Shown one piece after another: positions 16,703 to 26,757 of a stretch of DNA of 35,923 nt. The stretch's first letter is position 1. The number at the start of each line of letters is the position of its first letter. The notes below the pieces were generated by a model that saw only the letters and a list, made by a program, of their open reading frames with translations, was not told where the DNA came from and made no database searches. The position numbers and the translations under genes were made by a program. The stretch comes from Anaerolineales bacterium (GTDB lineage: Bacteria; Chloroflexota; Anaerolineae; Anaerolineales; E44-bin32): positions 1 through 35,923 of the forward strand of contig SOIH01000185.1 of the NCBI GenBank assembly GCA_004376895.1. The letters run 5' to 3'.

Positions 16703-17608
16703 ATGAAAAGGTTACCGGGAAGCGGACAAGTCGATGATCGTGGAGAGACCTCTCACCCGACCGAATCGCCACCAACAGCCGAGAAGCTCAAATCGATCAT
16801 AGGAATTAAATCAATGGGCTTCATCTCAGATCAATATAGAGATTCCTCGCGTTTGAATGCAAGGTTTCGTTTACACAGGGATTTCAGCACAAGTCAGCGT
16901 CCATTTCCTCGTTGGGTTTTCGACCAATTTGATTTCAATGCGGCAACATCCATCCTGGACATAGGCTGTGGTCCAGGCTATCTGTGGGCGGAGAATCGAG
17001 AGAGGGTTCACCATGAGTGGGAGATCGTGTTGGTAGACCGATCGTTCGGAATGCTTGCCGAAGCGCACAAGAATCTCCAGGGTTGGGGGTTGAAGGTTCG
17101 GTGGTTAAATAGCGACGCACGGGCGTTGCCGCTTGATGAGCGCGTCTTTGATGTTGTGGTGGCGAATCATATGCTCTATCACGTAGAGGATAGGCCGGGT
17201 GTACTCGGGGAGATAGGCCGTGTAATGAAACCTGAAGGGCGTCTGTACGCGGCAACCAATGGTCGAGAGCATCTACGTGAAATTCGAGAACTTATCGAGC
17301 GGTTTCAACTCGACAGTTCAATTTGGGCACATCATAACGCATTCAGCTTGGAGAACGGCGAAGCACAGCTCCGCGGTTCGTTCGAACGGGTCTCATGTGT
17401 AAGGTTCGATGATTCGCTTGAGGTAACCGACATTGAGCCGATCATGGATTATATTCAATCAGGTTTTTCGTCGGAGGAGCTGGCCGCCAACGCAAAAGGA
17501 CTACAGGACATACAGGTGTTTATTGGAAGGCAGCTTAATGAGGAGGGTGTCATTCGGATCCGCAAGGAGACTGGAATGTTCATCGCCGAGAAGCCACACC
17601 CGACTTAG
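16703..17608 (+). CDS. Class I SAM-dependent methyltransferase
   Basis: ILDIGCGPGYLWAENRERV...DARALPLDERVFDVVVANHMLYHVEDRPGVLGEIGRVMKPEGRLYAATNG; the true start may be MGFISDQ at 16814. Confidence 0.9.
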   Translation: MKRLPGSGQVDDRGETSHPTESPPTAEKLKSIIGIKSMGFISDQYRDSSRLNARFRLHRDFSTSQRPFPRWVFDQFDFNAATSILDIGCGPGYLWAENRERVHHEWEIVLVDRSFGMLAEAHKNLQGWGLKVRWLNSDARALPLDERVFDVVVANHMLYHVEDRPGVLGEIGRVMKPEGRLYAATNGREHLREIRELIERFQLDSSIWAHHNAFSLENGEAQLRGSFERVSCVRFDDSLEVTDIEPIMDYIQSGFSSEELAANAKGLQDIQVFIGRQLNEEGVIRIRKETGMFIAEKPHPT

Positions 17609-17919
17609 CCATGATTGATCTCCCATGGTCCCACAAGGAAAGGATCATGGATTACAAAGCTACACTAGGGGCGTAGCACGGGCGCGGTTCTGTCGACGTA
17701 TAATAGTTGAGTTTTATGCCTCTGCTCACCCCGGGCAATGGTTTTCATTGAGATGTTTTCGCGTCTGAGAGAACCCGGAATAAGTGGTTGCGGCACCGTA
17801 GAGGATGATTGAACACCAAGTATGAATACATAGGGCGTATCCTTGATGTTCTCAGGAACATAGCCTTTAATAGAACGAGCCGACGCTATTCCTGCATCGA
17901 AGCGGAATGAGGGTTTGAG

Positions 17920-18594
17920 ATGGCTTACATTGTCTGTGCAGAAGAAAACCAGAACCTATGGATTGCACATGTCCCCGATCTGCCTGGATGTTTTGCTAGC
18001 AATGAAAATCGCGAGACGGCAATACAGGCGATACCGGTGGTGACCGACAATTATCTCGATTGGTGTAAAAAACATGGGATTCGAGTAACGGGTCTCTCGG
18101 CGCCGATGATTGTATCGGAAGTGATTCGAGCCTGGGAATTCGAAGACGGCCACATGGTGAATGCTTTCTTCGCAGCAGACCGTCCGCCTCTCGTTGGCGC
18201 TGAGATCAGCGAGTTCAAGCTCCTGCTCGAGGCGACCTATGAAGATTTGCTCGCTTCAGTGGAGGATATCGAGCCTGAGGATGCAAACAAGATTTTACCG
18301 GGTGAGCGGTGGTCAATTGAGGGGGTTCTGGAGCATGTCGCCAAGTCAGAGTGGTGGTACTTAGATCGTCTCGGTTTGGCGTTCCCACGCGTTGGGATTC
18401 CCGCGGATGCTAAACTCTTTCTGCGCGAAGTGCATGCTCATATGCTTGTAACATTGCCGGAGCTTCAAAAGCGTGGGGGTGCCGTAACCCTGGCGGGCGA
18501 GACGTGGTCTGCACGGAAAGTTCTACGGCGGAGTCTTTGGCATCGGCGAGATCACACAGCGCATATCGCCAAGCTGCGGGCGCGGCTGCGTTGA
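17920..18594 (+). CDS. HicB-like N-terminal domain fused to DinB-like domain
   Basis: N-term YIVCAEENQNLWIAHVPDLPGCFASNENRETAIQA (HicB/UPF0150-type); C-term LLEATYEDLLASVEDIEPEDANKILPGERWSIEGVLEHVAKSEWWYLDR...LWHRRDHTAHIAKL (DinB-like). Confidence 0.78.
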   Translation: MAYIVCAEENQNLWIAHVPDLPGCFASNENRETAIQAIPVVTDNYLDWCKKHGIRVTGLSAPMIVSEVIRAWEFEDGHMVNAFFAADRPPLVGAEISEFKLLLEATYEDLLASVEDIEPEDANKILPGERWSIEGVLEHVAKSEWWYLDRLGLAFPRVGIPADAKLFLREVHAHMLVTLPELQKRGGAVTLAGETWSARKVLRRSLWHRRDHTAHIAKLRARLR

Positions 18595-18754
18595 CGCGGC
18601 TGTACCGGGTTGCCCACATACTTTTTGCAGGGAAGAAATTACCTATCGAAATGTATACCCCAACCTACTGAAGGACTGCGATGCAGGAGCAGTGGCACGG
18701 CTCATAGTTCACGGGGCTCTGAATACGCAGTCGATGAAATATCGGAGGTTATGT

Positions 18755-19528
18755 ATGTCCTACAAAAGTATCAAGACGGAAATCCACGAAGGCGTGGGGC
18801 TGGTTCGTATCGACCGACCGAAGGAGTTAAATGCGCTTAACAGCACTATTATGGCAGAATTGGGACAGGCGCTTATGGTTTTCGATGCTGATCCCCAGAT
18901 CGGCGCAATTGTCATTACCGGCGATACGCGCGCCTTCGCGGCGGGAGCTGATATCAAAGAGATGGTCGACGCAACTGCAGCGGAGATGCTTCAAACCGAG
19001 CCTATCGAGCGTTGGGATTTGATACGGGAAGTGAAGAAGCCGATCATCGCCGCTGTTTCGGGATGGTGCTTGGGTGGCGGGAATGAACTGGCTATGGCCT
19101 GCGATATGATCATCGCCTCGGAGACGGCTAAGTTTGGCCAGCCGGAGATTAATATTGGCGTGATTCCTGGTGCGGGTGGTACCCAACGGCTTACTCGTGC
19201 GGTAGGAAAGGCGCTGGCGATGGAGATGGTTCTCAACAATCGACACCTGAATGCCGAGGAAGCCTGTAGGTTTGGGCTGGTGAACCGCGTCGTCCCCGAG
19301 GAGATTTATCTTGAAGAGGCGCTCAATCTGGCACACGAGATCGCTAAACGTGCACCTTTAGCCGTGAGAATGGGAAAAGAAATGGTTAACCAAGCTTTTG
19401 AATCTTTCCTGGCTGACGGCATTGCCTATGAGCGCCGAAGTTTCTATTTCCTTTTCAGTACGGAAGACCAGAAGGAAGGTATGCGGGCTTTCATGGAGAA
19501 ACGTGAAGCGGAGTGGAAGGGAAAATAG
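18755..19528 (+). CDS. Enoyl-CoA hydratase/isomerase
   Basis: Start refined to ATG 18755 with [60 protein letters not shown]. Confidence 0.93.
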   Translation: MSYKSIKTEIHEGVGLVRIDRPKELNALNSTIMAELGQALMVFDADPQIGAIVITGDTRAFAAGADIKEMVDATAAEMLQTEPIERWDLIREVKKPIIAAVSGWCLGGGNELAMACDMIIASETAKFGQPEINIGVIPGAGGTQRLTRAVGKALAMEMVLNNRHLNAEEACRFGLVNRVVPEEIYLEEALNLAHEIAKRAPLAVRMGKEMVNQAFESFLADGIAYERRSFYFLFSTEDQKEGMRAFMEKREAEWKGK

Positions 19529-19626
19529 GCGAGCCTGCGCAGGATCCTGATAAAAGGAGCCGTTTAAGCGCTTCAGAATATTCATTTCTTATTGCAGATT
19601 GCAGGTTTCTGGTCATCTGAGGTTCT

Positions 19627-20469
19627 ATGCTCACGTATCGACAATTTGTCAATGCCCTGAAAGAGATCGGACTCGACTCCCACAGCCGGGTGATCGCTCA
19701 TAGCGGATCATCTGCTCCAACAAAAGTGTCTGGCGGGGCGGAGACGATCGTTGGCGCTCTGGTGGCGACTTGTGGAGGGGTTATGATGCCGGCGTTCACA
19801 CAGCGCACGACCATCATCCCACCCTTCGGGCCGCTCGACAACGCACTCGAGTATGGTTCGGAGCCGGATGGTAATCAAGAAGCCGAGATATACAATCCGG
19901 GATTGCCGGTAGATTCCGAGCTTGGAGAGGTCTCCGAGGTCATTCGCGGCCTTACACAGGCACGACGTTCCAATCACCCTATTCTTTCGTTCGTAGGCGC
20001 TAATCTCGATGAGGCGCTGCTAAGCCAGACGATCGAGGAGCCATTTGCACCGATCGAATGGCTGGCAGATTTTGACGGTGATGTGCTGTTGATCGACACA
20101 GATCACCGCTCGAATGTGAGTTTGCACAGTGCGGAACGCCTGGCGGGGCGCAGGAGCTTTATCCGCTGGGCGCTAACAGAAGAAGGGGTTGTTGAGTGCA
20201 GGAATATGCCGGGCTGCCCTGACGGCTTCGATGCTATCAGGAGTCGACTCGAGGGAATCTCACATGCTGCTGAATATGAAGGATTGAGGCTTGAGGTAGT
20301 CCCGGTCCGAGATTTGGTCAACGTTGCTGTGGGTTGGATTCACGAGGATCCGCGGGCGCTCCTGTGTGACCGACCCTTTTGTCCTCGCTGCGCGGCTGTT
20401 CGGACATCGGTTCGTAAAGAAGACGCGAATCTGGAGGACGGTGAGCAAGGCCAAGAAAACACCGGTTGA
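19627..20469 (+). CDS. AAC(3)-family N-acetyltransferase-like protein
   Basis: 280 aa; VIAHSGSSAPTKVSGGAETIVGALVATCGGVMMPAFT, RSNHPILSFVGANLDEAL, VLLIDTDHRSNVSLHSAERLAG. Confidence 0.8.
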   Translation: MLTYRQFVNALKEIGLDSHSRVIAHSGSSAPTKVSGGAETIVGALVATCGGVMMPAFTQRTTIIPPFGPLDNALEYGSEPDGNQEAEIYNPGLPVDSELGEVSEVIRGLTQARRSNHPILSFVGANLDEALLSQTIEEPFAPIEWLADFDGDVLLIDTDHRSNVSLHSAERLAGRRSFIRWALTEEGVVECRNMPGCPDGFDAIRSRLEGISHAAEYEGLRLEVVPVRDLVNVAVGWIHEDPRALLCDRPFCPRCAAVRTSVRKEDANLEDGEQGQENTG

Positions 20470-20623
20470 GGGCACCTGAACATACACGAGCTCATTTGAG
20501 AAGGACAGGTGGCATGGATTTCTCACAAGGACTCTTCAGCGTGTGTGGCAGGAGATGTCGGTATGTATTCATCCTAGCCTATTAGCGAGATTTCCCTGAA
20601 AAAGTTGGTCTGACTGTAACTAT

Positions 20624-20664
20624 AAAAAAACGGGGCATATACCGGATGTGCCCCATTTTCGTTT
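20624..20664. terminator. Bidirectional terminator between convergent genes
   Basis: aaaaaaacGGGGCAtataccggatgTGCCCCattttcgttt. Confidence 0.7.
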
Positions 20665-20689
20665 AACGATATGCGGATTTCGTGAAGGG

Positions 20690-21553
20690 TTATGCGCTCG
20701 AATTCACCTTCCAATCGTAGCGCAAGTAACGAACCTTGAAATCTCCGCTTTCGAGGGCGCTTCGTACTTCCATGTCATGAACATGGCGCTGGACTAACTC
20801 CAAGACAGCAGGCAGCCCACCGAAGTCCGCGAGATACCATTGGAAGATCTTTGAGAGCTGGAGCGTATTCGTCTCCGCCAAATAGTGAACCCCATCCCCG
20901 TTAATGAACGCGGCCGCGGCTTGGTCGAGCTGCCGGTCCAGGTGTTCGTGATCGTAAAAAGCGATTGGAGGGCAGGAACGGGCGCCGCAAACAAGGCTGA
21001 AATGGATTCGAGGGTCTAGGTGATCCACCATCAGCGATAGACGGGGATCGTCCGCGGCGAATGACCGGAAATGCATAACAGGGTTGGGGCGGTTCCGCCG
21101 CAGGATGCCATGCTCGATCTCATCAGCCGAGAACCGCAACCCGCCCACATTGTAGGCAGCCTGGCGGAAGATCCCCGGTCGACTCATAATGGAGCCCTGA
21201 ATGCCGAAGCTAATAACCGCGTCGATGATCAGCGCGTTGTAGAGATTTATCCAGAAAGCCATCAGGGCAGGGCCATGGCCAAGATCGCCAGGTTTGCACG
21301 CTGAGAGTTGGCGGGTGATCCCACGGAACTGAGTATACGCATCGCTCTCGCGCAAACTGCGGTAGTCAATCAATCCCGTATCCGGATCGAGTGCATCAGC
21401 CAACAAGGATTTGCTTGCCTTCATCATCGCCCGGGCAGGATTGCTAGACTTCTCGGTGGGAGTTCCAGCGTTGAGGACATCTCCTGGGTCTATGCGCAGG
21501 AAGAAATCGAACGTACGATTGCCCCCGCGGATAAGTGTGTCTGCTAGAGTCAT
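20690..21553 (-). CDS. DUF547-domain protein
   Basis: ORF 20690..21745; likely start MTLADTL at 21553; ALMAFWINLYNALIIDAVI...IEHGILR...DPRIHFSLVCGARSCPPI. Confidence 0.85.
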   Translation of the reverse strand: MTLADTLIRGGNRTFDFFLRIDPGDVLNAGTPTEKSSNPARAMMKASKSLLADALDPDTGLIDYRSLRESDAYTQFRGITRQLSACKPGDLGHGPALMAFWINLYNALIIDAVISFGIQGSIMSRPGIFRQAAYNVGGLRFSADEIEHGILRRNRPNPVMHFRSFAADDPRLSLMVDHLDPRIHFSLVCGARSCPPIAFYDHEHLDRQLDQAAAAFINGDGVHYLAETNTLQLSKIFQWYLADFGGLPAVLELVQRHVHDMEVRSALESGDFKVRYLRYDWKVNSSA

Positions 21554-21878
21554 GGTTTTGACCCTCATGTGAGGCGAATGCTCAAGTTGTTCAAGATGAT
21601 TGTTGTCGATATTATGTATCATCCCTTTGACGTGTCGTCTGACAAGAAACTTTCGTGCACGGACCAATTGGGATAAGGTGCTTGTTGGACGGGAGCATCC
21701 CGCGCCAGCTGGAAAGAAACCGTTCAAGGGGCTTGAGAGGAACATAAGTGTCAGTTATGGATCGATATCCATGCCTACATGGCACCACACTTATTTTCCA
21801 CAAGCAAGGTCCACGAAAAGCGGGTAGAATCTATGGTAAGATACCGCCGCCTGCAGAACAGCGGGCGATGAGGAACCC

Positions 21879-22280
21879 ATGCCTGAGCCCGAGAAAATCA
21901 CCATTATCGAAGGACCACCACCGACATTTGAGCTAGTCGGTGATACCTGGCTGTTTGGTTTGACCGAGGGCCCAATCCCTTCGAGAGTCGCATTCTGCCG
22001 TGTAAGAACTGCGAATGGGCCAGCGCTGGTAGAGCGCTGCTATCGCGCTTGGCGGCAGAGACAATCTATCTTTCTCGAGTTCCGCTCACAGGATGGTCTC
22101 ACCCAGGAAGCACCCATCGTAGCTGTCCGTTGGTTAGAAGCCCCTGAAGGGCACGTACTTATGCTCTGGATTCGTCTGCAGGAAGATGAAATTGAAATTG
22201 AATTCGGTTTCGATTTTGGTGACATCGACGACGATGTTGATGAATTGGATGATAACTTAGATTTTGGCCTTTCTCTGTAA
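21879..22280 (+). CDS. Hypothetical protein with acidic C-terminal tail
   Basis: 133 aa; ...FCRVRTANGPALVERCYRAWRQRQSIFLEFRSQDGL... tail EIEIEFGFDFGDIDDDVDELDDNLDFGLSL. Confidence 0.7.
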   Translation: MPEPEKITIIEGPPPTFELVGDTWLFGLTEGPIPSRVAFCRVRTANGPALVERCYRAWRQRQSIFLEFRSQDGLTQEAPIVAVRWLEAPEGHVLMLWIRLQEDEIEIEFGFDFGDIDDDVDELDDNLDFGLSL

Positions 22281-22288
22281 GAAAGTCG

Positions 22289-22315
22289 ACCGGGCGCACC
22301 AGCGCCCGGTTTTTT
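22289..22315 (+). terminator. Intrinsic terminator
   Basis: ACCGGGCGC-acca-GCGCCCGGT followed by TTTTT. Confidence 0.85.
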
Positions 22316-22373
22316 CCTTAAAGTCACATGCTGCAGCATTATTCCAGGGAATTGCAAAAGGGAGAGAGATTTC

Positions 22374-23156
22374 ATGGCTACGATGAGTATCTATACTGAC
22401 CAGAGCGACGGCGTTCTGACAATTAAGCTGGATCGACCGAAGGTGAACGCATTCGACCTGCCCATGGTCGACAAATTATTGGCGGCATTAGCTGCTGCTG
22501 AGAAGGATGATTCTGTTCGCTGTATGGTGCTTACGGGTTCCGGGAGGTTCTTCAGTGCTGGTCAGGACATCAGCGATATCCAGGAGGCGGGGGAAGATAT
22601 CCCTTATCGAGATCACCTGGAGCGCACCTACAACCAGGTGGTTCGTAAGTTGCGAGCAATCGAAAAGCCAATTATCGGGGCGATCAATGGTCCTGCTGCC
22701 GGGGCAGGTCTCGGTATTGCATTGGCGACGGATATTCGCTGGGCGGCAGAAAGAGCAAGTTTTTCCTTCGGGTTCACTCGGATCGGACTTGCGGCCGATT
22801 CGGGCACTTCGGTCTTCCTCCCAATGATTCTCGGTCTTTCGATGGCAAGTGAATTTGCCTTTGACGGCCGGATACTCACCTCGGAGGAAGCTTATAGGCA
22901 TGGCTTAGTAAGCCGAGTCTTTCCCGATTTAGAGCTCCACCAAGAGGTCCATGAATATGCTGTAAAGCTCGCTGCGGGACCGACGAGGGCGATAGGTCTC
23001 ACAAAGCGGGCCTTCAATCGAACTGTGCTGAAATCCCTCGATGCAGCATTGGCGTATGAAGCCATTTTGCAGGAGATCGCAGGTCGAACGGCAGACCACA
23101 AGGAGGGGGTGGCCGCCTTCCTCGAGAAACGTTCCCCGTCCTTTCGCGGAGCCTGA
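22374..23156 (+). CDS. Enoyl-CoA hydratase/isomerase family protein (PaaG-like)
   Basis: 260 aa; RFFSAGQDISDI, GAINGPAAGAGLGIALATDIRWAAERASFSFGFTRIGLAADSGTSVFLP. Confidence 0.92.
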   Translation: MATMSIYTDQSDGVLTIKLDRPKVNAFDLPMVDKLLAALAAAEKDDSVRCMVLTGSGRFFSAGQDISDIQEAGEDIPYRDHLERTYNQVVRKLRAIEKPIIGAINGPAAGAGLGIALATDIRWAAERASFSFGFTRIGLAADSGTSVFLPMILGLSMASEFAFDGRILTSEEAYRHGLVSRVFPDLELHQEVHEYAVKLAAGPTRAIGLTKRAFNRTVLKSLDAALAYEAILQEIAGRTADHKEGVAAFLEKRSPSFRGA

Positions 23157-23241
23157 CCAGGCTCCCTCCTGGCAAGAAGCACCCGCCTGTTTGAAGAACG
23201 AGAGGCTTCGCTCCGCTCAGCATGACAGGTTCCCGCTTAAT

Positions 23242-23373
23242 GTCATTCTGAGTATCCCTTCGGCGTTGCTCAGGATAAACTCCGCGACTAAGAATCTCGT
23301 TTTTCCCAGACAGAAGCTCCCTCAATTGTAGATCGAGATTCTTCACCACCGCTGCGCTTCGGCTCAAAATGAC
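23242..23373. repeat. Dispersed palindromic repeat, copy 2
   Basis: 30-nt identical head to copy 1 (gtcattctgagtatcccttcggcgttgctc); internal AAGAATCTCG(23290)/CGAGATTCTT(23334); inverted end aaaatgac. A related half-element cttcgctccgctcagcatgac lies immediately upstream. Confidence 0.75.
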
Positions 23374-23488
23374 AACCCAGCACGACTACTATGATTTAGC
23401 ACTAGTATCCCGTCCAATGAAATTGGGTGATTAACTTCAGGGGAATATCCACCATTCGTTGTGCGTAACAATTAGAACGAGGGGCACA

Positions 23489-24637
23489 TTAGTCAAAGGT
23501 AGTTGTCGGGGTGGCCTCAGGCGGGGTTGTTGGAAACCGCGAATCAGCGCGGTCCAGCCCGTAGAAAATATCGAGTCCACTCGTCAGGCGTGCGGCGAAA
23601 GTGAAACTCGTGTTATCCACATCGATTGGATCGCCCCCCCAGTTTCGTATAGCTGCGATAATCACGCCGTCATTGTGAACATAGGACTCAGGTGAAATGA
23701 TCGGGTTATCGCCCCAATACACACCGAAAGGTTCCCACGTGTTGATTGGCGAGTTCCAGAGATAGAGCTCGACAGTCAAGGGCTGTGCGGGCTCAGAACT
23801 GAGCAGGTGAAAGGTCAACGTCGCAATAGTTTGAATATCCAATGTGTCTCTCGGTTCAAACTGGAAGACGCTGAAGGAGTCGGGGAACAGGATTAGGAAG
23901 CCGGTGCCATCGTTAAGGACAACCGGTTGAGCATCGGAGATCGATGGGAGTGCGGACGGTGTGGGTGGAATCGGCGTCGGTGAGCCAGCCGGCTGGGGTG
24001 TGCTGGTCGGCGTCGGCGAGGGTGTTTCCGGAGGAGGCGTTGGCGAGGAGGTGGGGGTCCAGGTGGGAATGCTGGAGAGCGAAACGCCTTCGGTGGTCGC
24101 GGTCGCTGTGAGCGGTGGGATAGGCGTTGTTAGAGACGCCTCGGGATCGACAAAGTTGAACAACTGATCGAGAGCCCCGGATGTGTCGAAGAAGACATAC
24201 GCAGCTCCGCCGACGAAAACCAACAAGACGGCAAAGGCAAGAAGAACTAGGATGACTGTTTGACGCGTGGTCCTCGCGCCTCTCGGGCGTGCGGCTTTCT
24301 TTTTAGGAGACGATTTGGGGCGACTGCGGGCGGCAGCGTTGGTTTGGGTAGCACGTTTCTCTGGGGCAATCGCCGCCCGGGATGCTGACTGCTGCGAACT
24401 CTCGGCGGTTCCTTGCAGTAACTCTCTCGCGCCCCTGTGCCGGGGGTTGATCTCGAGGATCTTCTGCGCGCAGAACTCGCGTTGCCGCGGATCATCAACG
24501 CTTTTTGCAAGCCACCACCAAGCTTCTTCTGAATCCGGCATTTCGAGCACGACCTTGCTGAGCAAGGCGCGCGCCCGCTCCTTGTCCCCATCCTTTGCCG
24601 CGGCGATGCCTTTTAATAAAAGATCATTCGAGGCCAT
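23489..24637 (-). CDS. TPR-like N-terminus, single TM, Pro/Thr/Ser-rich linker and extracellular domain
   Basis: Likely start MASNDLLLKGIAAAKDGDKERARALLSKVV at 24637; TM TVILVLLAFAVLLVFVGGAAYVFF; PTWTPTSSPTPPPETPSPTPTSTPQPAGSPTP linker. Confidence 0.8.
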   Translation of the reverse strand: MASNDLLLKGIAAAKDGDKERARALLSKVVLEMPDSEEAWWWLAKSVDDPRQREFCAQKILEINPRHRGARELLQGTAESSQQSASRAAIAPEKRATQTNAAARSRPKSSPKKKAARPRGARTTRQTVILVLLAFAVLLVFVGGAAYVFFDTSGALDQLFNFVDPEASLTTPIPPLTATATTEGVSLSSIPTWTPTSSPTPPPETPSPTPTSTPQPAGSPTPIPPTPSALPSISDAQPVVLNDGTGFLILFPDSFSVFQFEPRDTLDIQTIATLTFHLLSSEPAQPLTVELYLWNSPINTWEPFGVYWGDNPIISPESYVHNDGVIIAAIRNWGGDPIDVDNTSFTFAARLTSGLDIFYGLDRADSRFPTTPPEATPTTTFD

Positions 24638-24858
24638 TGAGAACTTCCATCGGAAAACCGTGATGATCGAACGCAACGCCGATTGTATAAAAAGGTTCAA
24701 TCGAGCGAAACGGTAAGATGTTTTATCTTCTCCTTTGATCTACCATTCTATGGCTCCTGGCGGCTGCGGTCAATTCACTCTCTGGTTCTACATCAAGAAA
24801 TGAGGCCGCGCATGAGCTTAATAGGAGTTTAGGGATACTAGCGTGGATCTCCTCTATG

Positions 24859-26637
24859 TTATTCGCTTGGCTGGCCAAGTCGCTCACGTTCTTCGTCAAT
24901 TACCGATTCGTCTAATTTGCGATACATTGGTTTGGGTTTTTTTAATCTATGGCCAGGTTCGAGATCGCTGGGCGCCCACCGGCCAGTGGCAGATGACGCG
25001 TCGTAGATTAACGCTTCGTGGGGGCGCTCGGACTCCTCGTAGGTTACGATCTTCTGTTCGCCGAATATTGGTTCATCATAACCGAGACACTCGTGGAGCT
25101 GCTCGCTGCTGAAGGGCAGAAATGGGGCAAAGAGGATCTTGAGCGAGTCTATAGCGCGCAGTGCCGTATAAACCGTGGTGGCCGCGGCCTGGCGGTCTTC
25201 TTCAATTACCCCGAACCACGGTGCCCGGTCGAGATATCCGTTCACATCGCGCGCCAGAGCGAGCGTCTCCTGCAGAGCGGCCCTGATCTTTACTTCTTCG
25301 AGTAGAGAACCGATGCGATCGAATCCGGCATCGATCTGTTTGAGTAAATCCTGGTCTATCTCGCGCAATTCTCCAGGATCGGGCACAAGGCCTTCCCAAT
25401 GTTTGTAGGTGAATGAGAGAACCCGATTGGCGAGGTTGCCCCAGGCAGCAACCAACTCGCCATTGTTGCGGCGTACGAAATCCGACCAGGAGAAATCGGA
25501 GTCGCGACTCTCGGGCATGGCCGCGGTGATGTAAAAGCGAATAGCATCCGGATCGTAACGGTCAAGAATATCAGGCAGCCAGATGGCCCAATCGCGGCTC
25601 TTACTAAATTGAGATCCCTCGATGTTCATGAATTCGTTGGAGGGAACATCGTAAGGCAAGTTGAGCGGCCGGTTTTGGGGTTCGTCGTAGATGCTCCCCA
25701 CGCCGAGCAGTTCGGACTGCCAGAACACTGTGTGGAAGGGGATGTTATCCTTGCCGATGAAATTATAGATTTTCGCCTCCGGGTTGTACCACCATTCTTT
25801 CCAAGCCTCAGGCTGTTCGGTGTTCTGTGCCCACTCTATCGAAGCTGTGAGATATCCCATTACAGCTTCGAACCACACGTAGATACGCTTGGTTTCCCAT
25901 CCGTCCAGCGGTACGGGGATTCCCCATGATACATCACGTGTTACAGCTCGCCCCTTTAGTCCACCTTCGATGAAATTGCGGGCAAAATTGATCACGTTTG
26001 GGCGCCAGTGGCCGGCGTGTTGGGCAAGGTATTCCAGAAGTTGATCGGTGAATGCCGGCAGATCCATGAAGAAGTGCTCCGTCTCGCGCACTACAGGTCG
26101 GCTGTTGTCGGTTTTACTGCGCGGGTTGATCAACTCCAGGGCGTCGAGCAGGTTGCCGCAGTTGTCACACTGATCTCCACGCGCTTCATCGTAACCGCAG
26201 ATTGGACATGTACCTTCGACATACCGATCGGGAAGAAAACGCCCCTCCTCTTCGGAATAGAGCTGCTTTTGAATCTCTTGATACAGGTATTCGTTCTTGT
26301 GCAGCCGCAAGAAAAAATCACGGGCGATACGGTGATGGTTCTCGGTGTCGGTATGCGTGAAAAGGTCGTAGCTGATGCCGATCTGTTTCTGCGTCTCCAG
26401 GAAGCGGTGATGGTAATGTTCGAAGAGCTCGCGCGGCGTAATGCCCCGCTTGTCCGCTTCGATTGTGATCGGCGTGCCATGAGAATCCGATCCGGAAACC
26501 ATGAGCACCCGGTTGCCTTTCAGGCGATGGTAGCGGGCGAAGATATCGGCTGGTAGGTAAGCACCGGCAAGGTGGCCCACGTGCATGTCACCGTTGGCGT
26601 AGGGCCAGGCGACGCTTACATGAATAGTCTCGGTCAT
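24859..26637 (-). CDS. metG: Methionyl-tRNA synthetase
   Basis: HVGH in PYANGDMHVGHLAGAYLPADIF; Zn knuckle CPICGYDEARGDQCDNCG; KMSKS-equivalent SQFSKSRDWAIW; start refined to 26637 with SD GAGAGGAA. Confidence 0.96.
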   Translation of the reverse strand: MTETIHVSVAWPYANGDMHVGHLAGAYLPADIFARYHRLKGNRVLMVSGSDSHGTPITIEADKRGITPRELFEHYHHRFLETQKQIGISYDLFTHTDTENHHRIARDFFLRLHKNEYLYQEIQKQLYSEEEGRFLPDRYVEGTCPICGYDEARGDQCDNCGNLLDALELINPRSKTDNSRPVVRETEHFFMDLPAFTDQLLEYLAQHAGHWRPNVINFARNFIEGGLKGRAVTRDVSWGIPVPLDGWETKRIYVWFEAVMGYLTASIEWAQNTEQPEAWKEWWYNPEAKIYNFIGKDNIPFHTVFWQSELLGVGSIYDEPQNRPLNLPYDVPSNEFMNIEGSQFSKSRDWAIWLPDILDRYDPDAIRFYITAAMPESRDSDFSWSDFVRRNNGELVAAWGNLANRVLSFTYKHWEGLVPDPGELREIDQDLLKQIDAGFDRIGSLLEEVKIRAALQETLALARDVNGYLDRAPWFGVIEEDRQAAATTVYTALRAIDSLKILFAPFLPFSSEQLHECLGYDEPIFGEQKIVTYEESERPHEALIYDASSATGRWAPSDLEPGHRLKKPKPMYRKLDESVIDEERERLGQPSE

Positions 26638-26701
26638 GATATTCCTCTCAAAAGCGCACTTGTGTTTAGGGCTAAACAATACCAGCGGGCGATTTCCCTG
26701 T

Positions 26702-26730
26702 AAAGGAAACCGCCAGCGCGAGGCTGGCGG
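26702..26730 (-). terminator. Terminator-like hairpin in the metG leader
   Basis: Minus strand CCGCCAGC-CTCGC-GCTGGCGG followed by TTTCCTTTA, about 65 nt upstream of the metG ATG. Confidence 0.5.
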
Positions 26731-26757
26731 AGGATATGCTGCCGGGGCAGGCGGCTG

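Noticed and set aside
23940-24170. Short-period G-rich repeat on the + strand (ggcgtcggcgag...), ORF 23961..24167
   Set aside because: Explained by the Pro/Thr/Ser linker (PTSTPTPP) codons of the minus-strand membrane protein, not an independent repeat or quadruplex array.
26008-26556. 182-aa + strand ORF
   Set aside because: Fully antisense to metG catalytic core; high GC third-position shadow frame.
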